Shown here piece by piece: positions 1 to 10,196 of a stretch of 64,000 nt of DNA (positions are counted from its first letter, which is position 1; every line of letters begins with the position of its first letter). Source of the DNA: Plantago ovata. Its lineage: Eukaryota; Streptophyta; Magnoliopsida; Lamiales; Plantaginaceae. Location: NCBI GenBank assembly GCA_028274465.1, contig CM051456.1, positions 68,992,753-69,056,752 of the forward strand, in the 5' to 3' direction. Under the pieces are notes generated by a model, which made no database searches, had not been told where the DNA came from, and was given only the letters and a program-made list of their open reading frames with translations. Both the position numbers and the translations under genes were made by a program.

Positions 1-145
1 ATCCAAAAAAATCATAATAAATGTACCAAAACCCTCCATACATATAATAATAATCATACGTACACAATACTAATCCAAAATAATATCATAGTGTACTCAG
101 TATTCATGTAGAAAATAGTAAATAAAGTCGAAAAGGATAGGGGTA

Positions 146-2082
146 TCATGGAAATGGAGGTGGATCCATCCCCAGCTTCGCATACAGCTCAGCAAACATA
201 GTACCATATTGTGCCTTCTGCGCAGCCTGCTCCGCAACTAGCCTCTTCACCTCCTCATCCCTCTCCTGCAACTGAAGTAAGAGGGCCTGCTCTCGAGCGG
301 AAGCTGCTGCTGAAGATGATGAAGATGTACTGGCACGGGAACGACGAGTCGGCCTCGAGTCCAATTCAGGGACGGCTGCTGCACTCCCCAGTCCCAAGCG
401 ACGGCCCTTCTCGTCTGGAGGATTCACCTCGAGGAAAATGTCATTCATTTCCTCAACAGTGAGATCCTGATCACGAATCCTGTCCTCGTAGGCTGTCTGA
501 AATTATAAATCAAGAGTATAAGGTGTTAGTTATGTTGTTAATTAATTAGTTATGAAATCATCAGTATTTAACAAACACATGTATTCTTGAACTTACCGCA
601 ATTGTTGTGGCCTTGTCACACAACCACTGTCCGTTCTTGGCCTTCTGAGATCTCGAGAACAAGGTGAATAGGAGACTCTGGTTATCCTTCAACTGAATGA
701 CACATGCATGAAAGCATCATATACTTAGTTTGAAAGTTCGAAATGCAAGTAAATAATAAGTATAATAATGATGAATTCACAAAGTTAATACATTTACCTT
801 CTGCCTCACATGTGCGGTAGCGATTGACTCAGAGCCAAAACGGTGTGTCACCAGTGTACGTGTCCCATCATTCGGCTGCTTCTTCCTGTTCTCAGTGTTC
901 TGGTCAGCCTGCGCCTGGACTCTCTCGTTAGCCCAATACACCTTCCACGCCTCCCAAATTTCATCTCCGGGCCAAGCACCGGTACGTGGACGTTTTTTTA
1001 TCCACAGTTTCTTCAGGTTATGAACCATGCACTTGTAAAGGGCACTACCGTGAGAGTTGAAGCTCCACCAGAGATCCATCAGCAATGCTTTCGGAAGGAA
1101 GAATTCTTTCTACACAATTACAAATAAACATCGAGACACATACGTTCAGGTATATAACATGTATCAAATATATAACAAGGGAAAACAACATCTATTCAGG
1201 TATATCGGTGACTAACATATCACCCAAGTTCAGTGGCTAACATACCACTCACATTGTCCTATATTTCACTAAAACAATGGTGACTAACATATCACCCAAG
1301 TACAGTGGCTAACATACCACTCACACAAAGTGGCTAACATACCACTCACAACACAAACAATTAGGTAATTAATGTACGATTATTAACTCACCCTCAGCTC
1401 CTCGAAGAGCTCTCCCTTAATTTGGTCCGGGATGGAATGCCACTGGCTCCCACCCTGTTGCGGTGGGACCATTCTGTTCCGTATTATCCCACTAAGTACT
1501 TTAGCAGCGTGCTCCCCATACAACCTGTGAAGAACAGGTAAGTCAATAGTGACAAGGTTAGTTCGGTATATATATATTAAAAGTTCGTAAATTAGTTAAT
1601 GCCTAATACTTACTTCTCTCCATTGGGGTAAAGGACAGGGCGACCATTCCACATAAGACCATCTTCCGGCCTTTGAAAGGGACAACCGTCGTCTGGAACG
1701 TGGGCCCACGGGTCGTGGAGGGAGGAATGAGGAGTCGATCCCCTGCTCGACCCAGGTGGAGTCCCTAAAACAGTAGGGGAGCCCTGCACGGTGTCCTCTC
1801 CGTCGGTATCATCCCTCTGGGACTGCGGGGTCAGGTAACGTGGCCTCCTGTGTCGTGGCATCTGCAATACAAAGATCCGTGTTAGTACATACACAATTGA
1901 ATATAAAACATGTACAATCAGAAATATAGCAAGGAAAGACACTAGACATTCGGGTGGTCACGCCAGTAGGACTCCCAAACATCATGAAGGGGACTTGGCA
2001 TCCACTCTTTGGGCGGAACTCCCAAAAGCCAGTTGGCTTTCCAAACCTCAAGTAAGGGAATCCTCAGTGTACGTTCTGACAT
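146..2082 (-). CDS. CACTA accessory protein, Transposase_24 / TNP1-like, six exons
   Basis: Proposed exons on minus: 2082-1948, 1861-1614, 1524-1392, 1109-798, 692-597, 496-146. Each junction has GT donor and AG acceptor (donors include GTAAGT at exon 2, GTGAGT at exon 3, GTAAGT at exon 5), and phases agree throughout, giving 424 residues. Exon 1 is Trp-rich (WKANWLLGVPPKEW). Exon 4 carries the family core: WWSFNSHGSALYKCMVHNLK, a WVYW-like helix and a basic tract ending near VTHRFGSES. Exon 6 is Ser/Ala-rich and ends in a charged coiled-coil region (QLQERDEEVKRLVAEQAAQK). Related plant proteins bind subterminal repeats and assist the transposase; that role is inferred from the family. No stop or frameshift occurs in the model, so the gene may still be functional. 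The first-exon boundary is the least certain part. Confidence 0.75.
1188..1350. repeat. Tandem repeat inside intron 3 of the CACTA gene
   Basis: Short units built on GTGGCTAACATACCACTCAC and GTGACTAACATATCACCCAAG repeat about five times within the third intron. GTGGCTAACATACCAC is itself an imperfect inverted repeat (GTGG/CCAC). They do not disturb the splice sites. Confidence 0.75.
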
Positions 2083-2159
2083 ATTTGAATGCTAAACCTG
2101 ACCAATAAAAGTTTAGTACATTGCGGCGGCTAACGTTGTTTTTCACCAAGTACTCATTT

Positions 2160-2743
2160 TAATTATCAATTTTGTACATTGCATTATATATACTCCCAAT
2201 ATTTCTACATTAGAAATAAAAATACTCATATTATCTTCTAACTTTAATTTATCAATGAATTATTTCCTTCATACTTACACTTTTTTTAAACAATAATTAC
2301 CTATATTTATCTATATTTTCATTATACTTGTACAATTTTCATTATAATAACTACTTACAATACACTATAATTACATATATTTTTCATTAAAATTATGCAA
2401 TTTGCATTATAGTAACAACTACCAATACACTATAATTACCTATATTTATCTATATTTTCATTATATTTATACAATTTCCATTATAATAACTAATTACAAT
2501 ACACTATAATTACTCATATTTCCATTATAATTATACTTATGCAATTTTCAAATCTAATTAGTATATCCCAAACAAACTACACTAATTGAACAAAACTAAC
2601 TACGTAGATAATCCCAAACATAATCGAACCAAATTCAAATCCCAAACATAATCGAACCCAATTCAAATCCCAAACATAATCGAACCCGATTGAAATCCTA
2701 AAGATAATCAAACCCAATTCAAATCTCAAACATAATCGAACCC
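2160..2743. repeat. AT-rich tandem repeats between the CACTA gene and its terminus
   Basis: Two blocks occur. From about 2160 to 2560, variants of a unit around TACACTATAATTACCTATATTT recur with ATTTTCATTATA linkers. From 2612 to 2743, a 28-bp unit beginning TCCCAAACATAATCGAACCC repeats nearly five times. They lie upstream of the gene in its own direction, so they form its 5' region. I see no coding potential. Confidence 0.75.
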
Positions 2744-3061
2744 ACTACATCCCAAACATCCCAATTGAACAATACTAACATCAAAACTAGCTAATAAACC
2801 ATAAAACACTTCAAAATTGAAAAAAATACCAAATTTATAAAAGTTAGGTTTCGAGATTAGTACCTTTAATTGCGGAATAAATAGAACAACCCACTTCAAA
2901 TTGAATGTCTCACTACGTTCCTTGTTGAATTGGCTTCGATTTGACACCAAGATTGGAAGAAATGATGGAATATAAGAGAAGATTGGAATTGGAGAGAAGA
3001 AGTGAGAAAAATGGAGAAGAAGAGAGAAGAGAGAAGAAATGCGTCTCTGCTTGTCGTCCGC

Positions 3062-3461
3062 CGGTGATGAAGGACAATTCAGCGACGGATGACCATCCGT
3101 CGCTAAACAACGACCGATCGGTCGCTAAATAGCGACGGATGACGTCATCCGTCGCTATATTTAAAAAACCTTTTTCTTTTTTTTCTCTTGGGTCAACGTT
3201 TAGCGACGGATGACTCATCGGTCGCTAAATAGCGACGGATGAAGTCCATCGGTCGCTAAATACAGCAACGGATGATTTATCCGTCGCTATTTTGCGACGG
3301 ATGAGTCATCCATCGCAAATACTTCACGCCCTAGTACGAATTGAGTTGGTCCGTCGCTAGTGGCAATTTATCCGTCGCTAATTCACCGATCGGTCGCTAA
3401 TAGTAGCGACGGATCGATCGGTCGCTAAGTTCGGTTGCTGATTTCTGATTTTCTTGTAGTG
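3062..3461. repeat. CACTA subterminal repeats and terminal inverted repeat
   Basis: The motif TAGCGACGGATGA and its reverse complement (CCGTCGCTA, with GATCGGTCGCTA variants) recur many times in both orientations, often as back-to-back palindromes. The block ends with the TIR at 3450-3461. In En/Spm such arrays are binding sites for the TNPA-class protein, which fits the linked gene at 146-2082. The CpG density contrasts with the AT-rich block next to it and would make the region a methylation target. Confidence 0.85.
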
Positions 3462-3687
3462 TTTCAACAACGTTTATTTGGCTCTCTCTCCGTTTAACTC
3501 ACGCACGGCACGGCAAAAACAGAGCTGAGAGGAAGGATCGTTTAACAGGCACTGGAAGTTTGGGACCGTAATCCACAGTTTCAGGTAGAGATTTCCGCAA
3601 CTGTATCGGTAATTCAATTTTTCCTCTTCGAACTTTGCAAGTTTCTGGCCTTTTACCACAAAGTGATATCTCGGAATTTCCCTTTTT
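3462..3687. other. Unclassified sequence between CACTA and LINE
   Basis: This 226-bp stretch matches no repeat I can recognise. It includes a possible exon end, CACAGTTTCAG followed by GTAGAG, in plus orientation. It could be the original host sequence into which the LINE inserted, but no protein is recognisable. Confidence 0.3.
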
Positions 3688-3882
3688 TGAATGAATGGTG
3701 CAAATATATTAAATGGGAAAAGAGTACAAAGAGTATACAAAAGCAATGGACAGCGTAAACTCACAGATGCTAACTAACCCAAACTACTAGAGAATGTAGC
3801 TTGGTTGCAACCGCGGGCCTCGTTAAAACCCAATCACGGAAAAAACCCATTGGGAAAAACCCGTGCCTGGGAAAAAGAGTGC

Positions 3883-5944
3883 CTGAGCGTTAATGTTGCG
3901 GGAACCTATAATAGGGAACACTAAACATGTCCCTAAATACAAGACTACAAACACTAGCGGGAGCGGTATCCCAAAAGCCATCCGTCGCCAAATTGGAGAG
4001 AGCATCCGCAACGGAATTGCCTTCCCTATAAATATGAGAGACCTTGAACTCCATAGCGTTTAGACACTCCAGAATTTGTAGCCACTAATTTCTGTACTTC
4101 CAAGGAACCTGCGAAGAACGAGTGCTGAGCAGATTGACAACATAGCTAGAGTCAGATTCCAGCCATAAATGGTGCCATCCACGAGAGAAAGCAATCAAGA
4201 TAGCTTGCATAGACGCAATTAACTCAGCCTCAAATGCGAAAAGGCAGCCCACGTGATGAACAAAGCACCCCAGAACAACACCACTCGAGTCTCGAAAGAC
4301 TCCCGCTGCCGTAGAGTCACCCGGCGCCCCCATAGAGCTCCCATCTGTATTGCATTTAACCCAACCATGGTCTGGGGGATACCAACGCACCTCAATGATA
4401 TCCCAAAACCTCCTAGGGCAGCCTTTAATACGGAAAGAGTGCAAAACCTGAAGATCACTCTGAGAGTTGGACATCACTCCAAGAGAAAAAGAGTCCGCCT
4501 CCCCAACTAAACTCCAGATCGAAAGAAGAATAGCATGTTTGGAAATTACTATGTTCTCAAACAGAAACCGATTCCTGGCCGTCCACAAAGCCCAACAGGT
4601 GGTGATAAAAGTGAGCTTCCAAATCGACAGAACCTGCGGGCTAAAAGTGAAGCTCATAGCATATAACAAAAACTCACCAAAACTAGAGCAACATCTAAAA
4701 GGCACCTGAAATAAATCAAAAATAGGTTGCCAAATCATAATAGCAAAAGAACAAGAAACCAAGAAATGATGGTGACAATCTAAATCAGCAAAGCAAAAGA
4801 TACAAACGGAGGGGCCAATGAAACCACGAGTCTGGAGCTTCTCCGAAGTTGGAAGTGAGCCATGAACCGCTTTCCAAACCATAGTTGAACGCCTAGGAGG
4901 GATAAACGAAGACCAGATCCAAGAGCCCCACGTAGCTTCCGGATAATGCTCTTTAAAGAAATGATATGCAGCTTTTGAGGAAATCGCACCATCCAAAGTC
5001 TCAGTCCAAATGCATTTGTCAGAATCCATGGGTGCAAGATGGTAATCCAGAACATCCTGAGTAACTGCTGGGAAGGCAGCCCTAAACGAGTCAGAAATTA
5101 ACCAACCCAATGGAGTCCAGTAATCACTTATTGTGAACTCAAAGTGCGATCGTAGGTGATCCGGAATACCTACACGGTCAGCAATAATGTAGCCTAGCCA
5201 GTTATCAAGCCAAAAACGAATGGTAGAACCTTGAGAAACCAACCACCGAGTGGAAGAAGCAAGTTTAGGCAAACAATCTCGAAAACCGAACCAGATAGAC
5301 GAAGTAACATAGGAGCGCAACTGGCTGCCCCGAAGAAACTTGTGACGAAAAACCTCCAAGTAAGGGATCTTAGCCACCCAGATATCCCACGTGAGCCTTG
5401 AGAGATAGCTTAAATTTGCTGCAAACAAAGAGCGTAATCCCAAACCGCCCTCCAGCTTGGGCGCACAACACTTCATCCAAGAGACTGAAGCAATAGCTTT
5501 CTTAAGAATATTGCCCGTGAAAACAAAATTCCTTATGCTAGCTTCCATTCGTTTAAGTAAAGAGACCGACCAGCGATAGATCATCATGGAATGAACAAAG
5601 GCGCCCTGAATCACAGATTGAACAAGGCAAACCCGACCAGCCATAGAGAGGGACGAACCTTTCCACTTGCTGAACTTAGAGATTATAGAGTCAGCAAGTG
5701 CCTGGAGATGCCGAACCCGAGGAGCTCCTCTGAACAAAGGGACGCCGAGATAAGTGAAAGGAAGGCTACCCTCCACAATTCCCAATAATCTACACATCCT
5801 TAAACGGCGTGCACGAGATATGTAGGTGCTAAAATAAGCCCGAGACTTCTGGGGATTGAAGACTTGGCCCGACCAAGCTGCATATTGTGTGAAAATTCGA
5901 AGGAGAGCTCGGCAATTAGCTTGTGTCGCCCTACAAAAAACAAT
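3883..5944 (-). pseudogene. LINE C-terminal half: RT thumb, zf-RVT, RNase H
   Basis: From 5944 the frame runs through SGQVFNPQKSRAYFS and the L1 'YLGVPLFRG' region, then a zf-RVT domain (WIWSSFIPPRRSTMVWKAVH, with CIFCF...CHHHFLVSC). It ends in an RVT_3-type RNase H that starts at CNTDGSSMG, with catalytic Asp candidates in NTDGSS and LESDSSY. An in-frame TAG at about 4082-4084 interrupts the RNase H. The same frame continues past it with HIYREGNSVADALSNLA, the usual end of this domain, to about 3883. The single stop over more than 600 codons suggests relatively recent decay. Confidence 0.85.
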
Positions 5945-7152
5945 TACATGATTGCAAGGGCAATTAGCTTGTGGAGGGAAGCCTTCCTTTCACTTATCTC
6001 GGCGTCCCTTTGTTCAGAGGAGCTCCTCGGGTTCGGCATCTCCAGGCACTTGCTGACTCTATAATCTGCATATAAAAGATGAGAGGGAAAGGAAATATTT
6101 CGACCAAGAAAAAGACTAGAGAGCTCCCATGAGTCGGCTGCCCTTGCAATCATCTTGCTCAAAACTTCTTCCGCCACACAAAAAAGCAAAGGGGATAAAG
6201 GGTCCCCTTGACGCACTCCTTGCGAACAACTAAAGTATCCCTCAGGAGCCCCGTTGATCAAAATAGAAAGCTTGGCAAAGTGAAGCAAATAATCAATCCA
6301 AGCGACAAAAGTTGGAGAGAAACCGAGAAGCGACAGAACTCGAAGAAGAAAAGACCAGCGAAGAGTGTCAAAAGCTTTCCGAATGTCAACTTTTAAAATC
6401 AAGTTCCCGTTCGAGCATCTACGTCCAAGACCATTAACTCCTTCAGAGACTAGTGCAATACAATCATGGATACGTCTTCCAGGGATAAAACCAAACTGAT
6501 GGAAAGAAAGAGTAGCAGAAAGAATAGGACCTAACCTGTCCGCTAAAATCTTCGTAATGATCTTGTACAAAAAATTGCCAAGAACAATAGGGCGATAATC
6601 CTCAATGCGCACCGCATCTTGCACCTTTGGAATTAAAGTGACAAAGCTAGAATTTAGCCCGGAAGGGAAGGAACCATGCACAAAGAAAGCACGAATCGCC
6701 GCACAAGTTTCAGGACCAATGATATGCCACATTGACTGATAGAAACGACCACCAAAGCCGTCTGGACCAGGAGCACTATCCGGGGACATATCAAACACCA
6801 CATTGCGAATATCCTCCTCCGTGGGGACCATAAGTAACTGCTGATTCTGCTCATTTGTAATAACCGGATGAATGACACCCTCCAATCCATCGAAGGAACT
6901 AGAAGCCGTTGGATTCTGCGTAAAAAGTTGCTCATAGTAAGCAATAATATGATTCTTAATGGCTGTCGCATCATGAGACAAATCCTCCCCAATACGTAGA
7001 ATAGAAATTCCCATCTTCCCTTGGCGAATCTTTAAAGAGCGATGAAAGAAGCTCGTGTTCCTGTCACCATCTTTGAGCCAAGAAGCTCGACATTTTTGAC
7101 GCAAGAAAATTGATTCTTGATGCAATACCTCATTTAGCTTACGCAATGCCAC
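5945..7152 (-). pseudogene. LINE reverse transcriptase domain, broken at its active site
   Basis: This frame encodes the RT of the LINE, which would copy the element RNA into DNA at the target site. Visible RT motifs include WLKDGDRNTSFFH at the N-terminal edge, DSAPGPDGFGGRFY, FVTLIPKV, YRPIVLGN, KVDIRKAFDTLRW (motif A), GVRQGDPLSPLLFC and the start of motif C, LLYAD. After the first Asp of the catalytic YADD box the frame enters a 117-bp inserted stretch and ends at a TAA. The normal sequence (VIVFCRATQANCR...) resumes in another frame at 5944. The enzyme cannot be made, and the upstream endonuclease is missing as well. Confidence 0.85.
5948..6067. repeat. Locally templated insertion in the LINE RT (inverted copies)
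   Basis: Positions 5969-6067 are an inverted copy of 5680-5778 (99 nt, one mismatch). Positions 5959-5973 carry a direct copy of the 15-nt GGCAATTAGCTTGTG found at 5911-5925. Positions 5948-5962 are an inverted copy of the 15-nt TGCCCTTGCAATCAT at 6139-6153. The three pieces overlap by short microhomologies and sit exactly where the YADD codons should be. Confidence 0.85.
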
Positions 7153-7155
7153 CAG

Positions 7156-7772
7156 CTCCTGACCATGGAAAACATGCGGTGAATCAGAAGCTGAGCTGAA
7201 GCAACCCGAATCGGAACTGCTCTCAGGCCACCGGTGGGTCGTACCAGAACTGCTTCCGCTGTTCAGGTAGTTTGCGACCTTGATTTTTCTTATTGATGTA
7301 ATTTTTGAACTGTGAAATACGGAGTCATAGGATACTCCGATGGTAGAATTGGAAATTGGTGTTTGGATCGACCTTCCGAATTATTTGTCTGTTTTTCTGT
7401 GTGTGTGTTTTTTTTTTAATCACTGAGTGTAATAATAATGAAAGGAAGGGACATGGTGGTCATGAATTGGATTGGAAAAAGGACACGAGTAAATTTGGAG
7501 GAACGGGAATTGGAAGTAGTAATACGGCACCGAACTTTATTATACAAATAAATATATGTACTAGGTTATATGTATTCACATATTGATGGGAATGAATAGG
7601 AAGAAGATAGATAAATATAAAATTTAGTGAGAAAGGAAGGAGGGTGGATTCATTGATAGATAAAGAGAGACTTTATTACGACTATTATTACGCTGCCCTC
7701 TTGCATTGTTGGAGCTTTTGGATTACGCCTCTTAATGCATTCATTTCCCAGCTATAGGAGAGTATTTTAGTT
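7156..7772. other. Unclassified flank between LINE and Tat-type element
   Basis: About 600 bp with no recognised element ends. On plus, 7166-7268 is open and ends at CTGTTCAG followed by GTAGTTTG, an exon-and-donor-like pattern; on minus the LINE frame is also open across the same bases. The rest is AT-rich with a T run at 7411-7419. It may hold host sequence plus the undetected left boundary of the Tat element. Confidence 0.3.
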
Positions 7773-9522
7773 ATGGATGACGGAGACACTATTGCCGAGT
7801 CAGAGGCTAGCTATGTCGCAGAAAACATGGCGTCGGTCAACAGTAGAAACCTGCCAACGGTCCGTTTGTTCCGGCAGTGGAACAAATTATACTCGATAAA
7901 GAAAAGAACCCTGCTAATAAGTTAAATAGGGATTGATTCCGCGCCATTCGGTCCGTCTACGGTCTGCCAATTAACAAGGTGCGTTTGCCCAGGAGAGATT
8001 GGCGGCCGGATTGGAGGGTTCGGGGACATGTATGCTTTTACGAAATCATACTTAGATTGGGGCTCCGGTTTCCTCTTCCTTTCTTCATAATAGATGTCGT
8101 AAGAATTCTCAATATTGCTCCGAGTCAGCTTATGCCAAAATGCTTGGAGGATTCTCTTAGGAATAATAACTCTTTGCGAGGAAAACGATGGTTTCCCCTC
8201 CGTTGAAATTTTGTTCCACTTTTATACCCCAAAATGGCATGATAAAGACAAGGGTAGGGTGCAATTTCATCCGCGAGGTGCACCTTTAATTATACACCCC
8301 TCGAAAACTGACCCATGTGCGTGGAAGAGCCACTATTTCTTTGTAAAAACTGACTTTGCATTTGAAAGAGTCAAGGGAGAAAGAGTCCCTTGGTATTGGC
8401 GAGAAATCGATAATAAGCTTCCAAATCTTTATTGTTAGTTTATGTAAGTGAATGTGAATTCTTATGATGACTTTTATTTTGCAGGATTTACCAAGGTCTC
8501 GGTTCGGCACGTGGCGTTGAATTTGTGTGACAGCCTGTTGCAGCATTCTGAAGAGAAGAGACATTCAGGAAAATTATAGAGAGCCGAAGTTCTCGTCGAG
8601 ACACAGCTGTGGAACCCGGCTGTGAGAGAATCTGGGTGTAAGTACCTATGTATTTTTGTATTGTATCAATAAATAGATTACTTTCTGACTTTTTTTTTTT
8701 TTTGGCATTTTGAAGTGTCTAGAGAGAAATATCTGGAAGCCTTTGTGGAAAAGATGAAAGGGTATCCAACTTTGAGCGCCAAGGAGTTGTTTGGGGAAAG
8801 CCCAAACAAAAAGAGGAAGGCCGGCGCTGCTTCTGTAGACGCCCAAAACAATGTGAAAGAGGTTGCTGCCCCTCCAGTTGCAAAACCATTGCCTCCTCTG
8901 GCGGCGGCCAAACCATTGGCTTCTCTAGTTGCCAAATCATTGGCTCATTCAGTTGGTATTCGGTCCGATGGTAATTCATTGGTTGAGTTGGACACCATTG
9001 TTGAAACTTTGATGGTAACCATGCTTTGTCTCTTGTTTCTTTGATTTTGTATTACTTCTTTTGGGAGCTCACATATATTCTTTTATGATTTTGCAGAAAG
9101 CTCGAGCTGTGATCAAGCTTGCAGATGACGCCAAGGTTCTTTCCTCGAGGGTTGAGGAGCTGAAGATCTCCAATGAAAATTTGAGGGTCTCCTATGATAA
9201 CTTGAAGATCTCCAATGACAATTTGAAGGCTTCCAACCAACGTCTATGCGTCGAGAAGAAAGATTTGGAATCGGCCAATGCCGATATGCTTCAAAGGGCT
9301 GAAAAAGCCGAGAAAGAGCTTGAGGAGTTACGAGAAGCCTTCGAGACTGAGAAGGTCACCGCGCAAAGGGTTGGATTTATGATGGCCAGACTTGAAGCAA
9401 TGGTGCAATTCGAGAACGGGGAACACGAGGAATGGAAACCGGCTTTCAAGATCGAACGCTTGAGGCTTGAACTTGGAGTCCCAGGTGATGAAACAAGCGA
9501 TGGCGGCGCCAAGGAGGCTTAG
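7773..9522 (+). pseudogene. Antisense gene of the Tat element (Transposase_28 / 'gypsy-type' domain)
   Basis: The gene runs opposite to gag-pol. ATG at 7773 opens a short N-terminal frame. The domain core lies at about 7949-8440 (GHVCFYEIILRLGLRFPLPF, HPRGAPLIIHP, WKSHYFFVKTDFAFE), matching the plant family Pfam calls Transposase_28. A one-base excess in CCAAAA (8135-8140) shifts the frame. Later exons are suggested by acceptor TTTTGCAG near 8483, a TAG-interrupted exon to about 8630 with GTAAGTAC, acceptor near 8714, donor ATG/GTAACC near 9012 and acceptor TTTTGCAG near 9096. The last exon encodes a strong coiled coil made of VEELKISNENLR-like repeats and ends GGAKEA. Function is unknown; such antisense ORFs are reported from plant Tat elements. 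The copy is broken by at least one frameshift and one stop. Confidence 0.7.
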
Positions 9523-9813
9523 TTATTTGCATTTGCGAGGCCTTGTGGTCGAGCCCCCTTTTTTGTTTTTGTTTTTGTGCTTGGTTAGATTTTTATTATT
9601 TGAACTTGAGCTTAGAAGCTTTGAATTTGATTGGTGTAATTTTTCACACACATTTTTTTATGTATTGACTAGTTGGTAGCCAGTTTGGAGTGTGAACAAG
9701 CCATTTGTTTGATCTTTCTCATATTGCTTTTAGTATGCTTCGTCAAGTTTTCAGTCACCAAACAATGATGATGGAGAATGTTCTGACTAGGAGTATTTCT
9801 AGCATCTGGCATT
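9523..9813. other. 3' flank of the antisense gene, no gene seen
   Basis: T-rich sequence directly after the stop at 9520-9522, followed by the minisatellite. It probably serves as the 3' UTR of the antisense gene. No polyadenylation signal stands out. Confidence 0.4.
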
Positions 9814-10196
9814 GGTGTCGACTAGGTGTTTTTAGCCTTTGGGCGCCGACTAGGTGTTTTTGGTCTTTGGGCGCCGGCTAGGTGTTTTTGGCCTTTGGAC
9901 GCCGACTAGGTTTTTTTTGGTCTTTGGGCGCCGACTAAGTGTTTTTGGCCTTTGGGCGCCGGGTAGATGATTTTGGCCCTTGAGCACCGACTAGGTGTTT
10001 TTGGCATTTGGGCGCCGGCTAGCTGATTTTGGCCCTTGGGTGCCGGGTAGATGATTTTGGCCCTTGGGCACCAACTAGGTGTTTTTGGCCTTTGGACGCC
10101 GGCTAGCTGATTTTGGCCCTTGGGTGCCGGTATTTTTAGCCTTTGGGCGCCGACTAGATGATTTTGGTCCTCGGGCGCCGACTAGTTTTTGGTGCC
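9814..10196. repeat. 28-bp minisatellite (GGCGCCGACTAGGTGTTTTTGG)
   Basis: About 13-14 copies of a unit combining TTTGGGCGCCG, (A/G)CTAG(G/C)TG and TTTTTGGCC sit head to tail. Two subtypes alternate: GACTAGGTGTTTTTGG and GG(G/C)TAG(A/C)TGATTTTGGCCC. The alternation suggests that a dimer amplified. It lies between the antisense gene and the end of pol, in the non-coding part of the Tat element. Confidence 0.85.

Larger units (their letters stand above)
1..3461 (-). mobile_element. CACTA (En/Spm) DNA transposon, terminal part
   Basis: The right end reads TTCTTGTAGTG on plus, which is CACTACAAGAA on minus, the classical CACTA terminal inverted repeat; it ends at 3461. The inner 400 bases hold dense CG-rich subterminal repeats, where the family's accessory protein normally binds. 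A Transposase_24-like gene reads inward from this end. The other terminus and the main transposase (TNPD/Transposase_21) lie outside the window to the left, so autonomy cannot be judged. CACTA elements make 3-bp target duplications; TTT follows the TIR but the partner copy is not visible. Confidence 0.9.
3688..7155 (-). mobile_element. L1-type non-LTR retrotransposon (LINE), 5'-truncated
   Basis: A reverse transcriptase, zf-RVT domain and terminal RNase H lie in that order on minus, the layout of plant L1-clade LINEs. The 3' end is marked by six T on plus (about 3682-3688), a short poly(A) tail on minus. The endonuclease (ORF2 N-terminus) and ORF1 are absent; recognisable LINE protein begins at about 7155, as expected for 5' truncation during target-primed reverse transcription. 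I found no clear target-site duplication. Confidence 0.85.

Noticed and set aside
5591-6064. Plus-strand ORFs sharing the peptide RVSKCLEMPNPRSSSEQRD with the minus RT frame
   Set aside because: Both arise from the inverted 99-nt copy inside the LINE; neither is an independent gene.
7397-7420. GT and T runs as a regulatory element
   Set aside because: Short low-complexity sequence with no supporting context.
9814-10196. Regular repeats that could suggest a CRISPR-like array
   Set aside because: Units are directly adjacent with no unique spacers of constant length, and the context is a plant Tat retrotransposon; it is a minisatellite.
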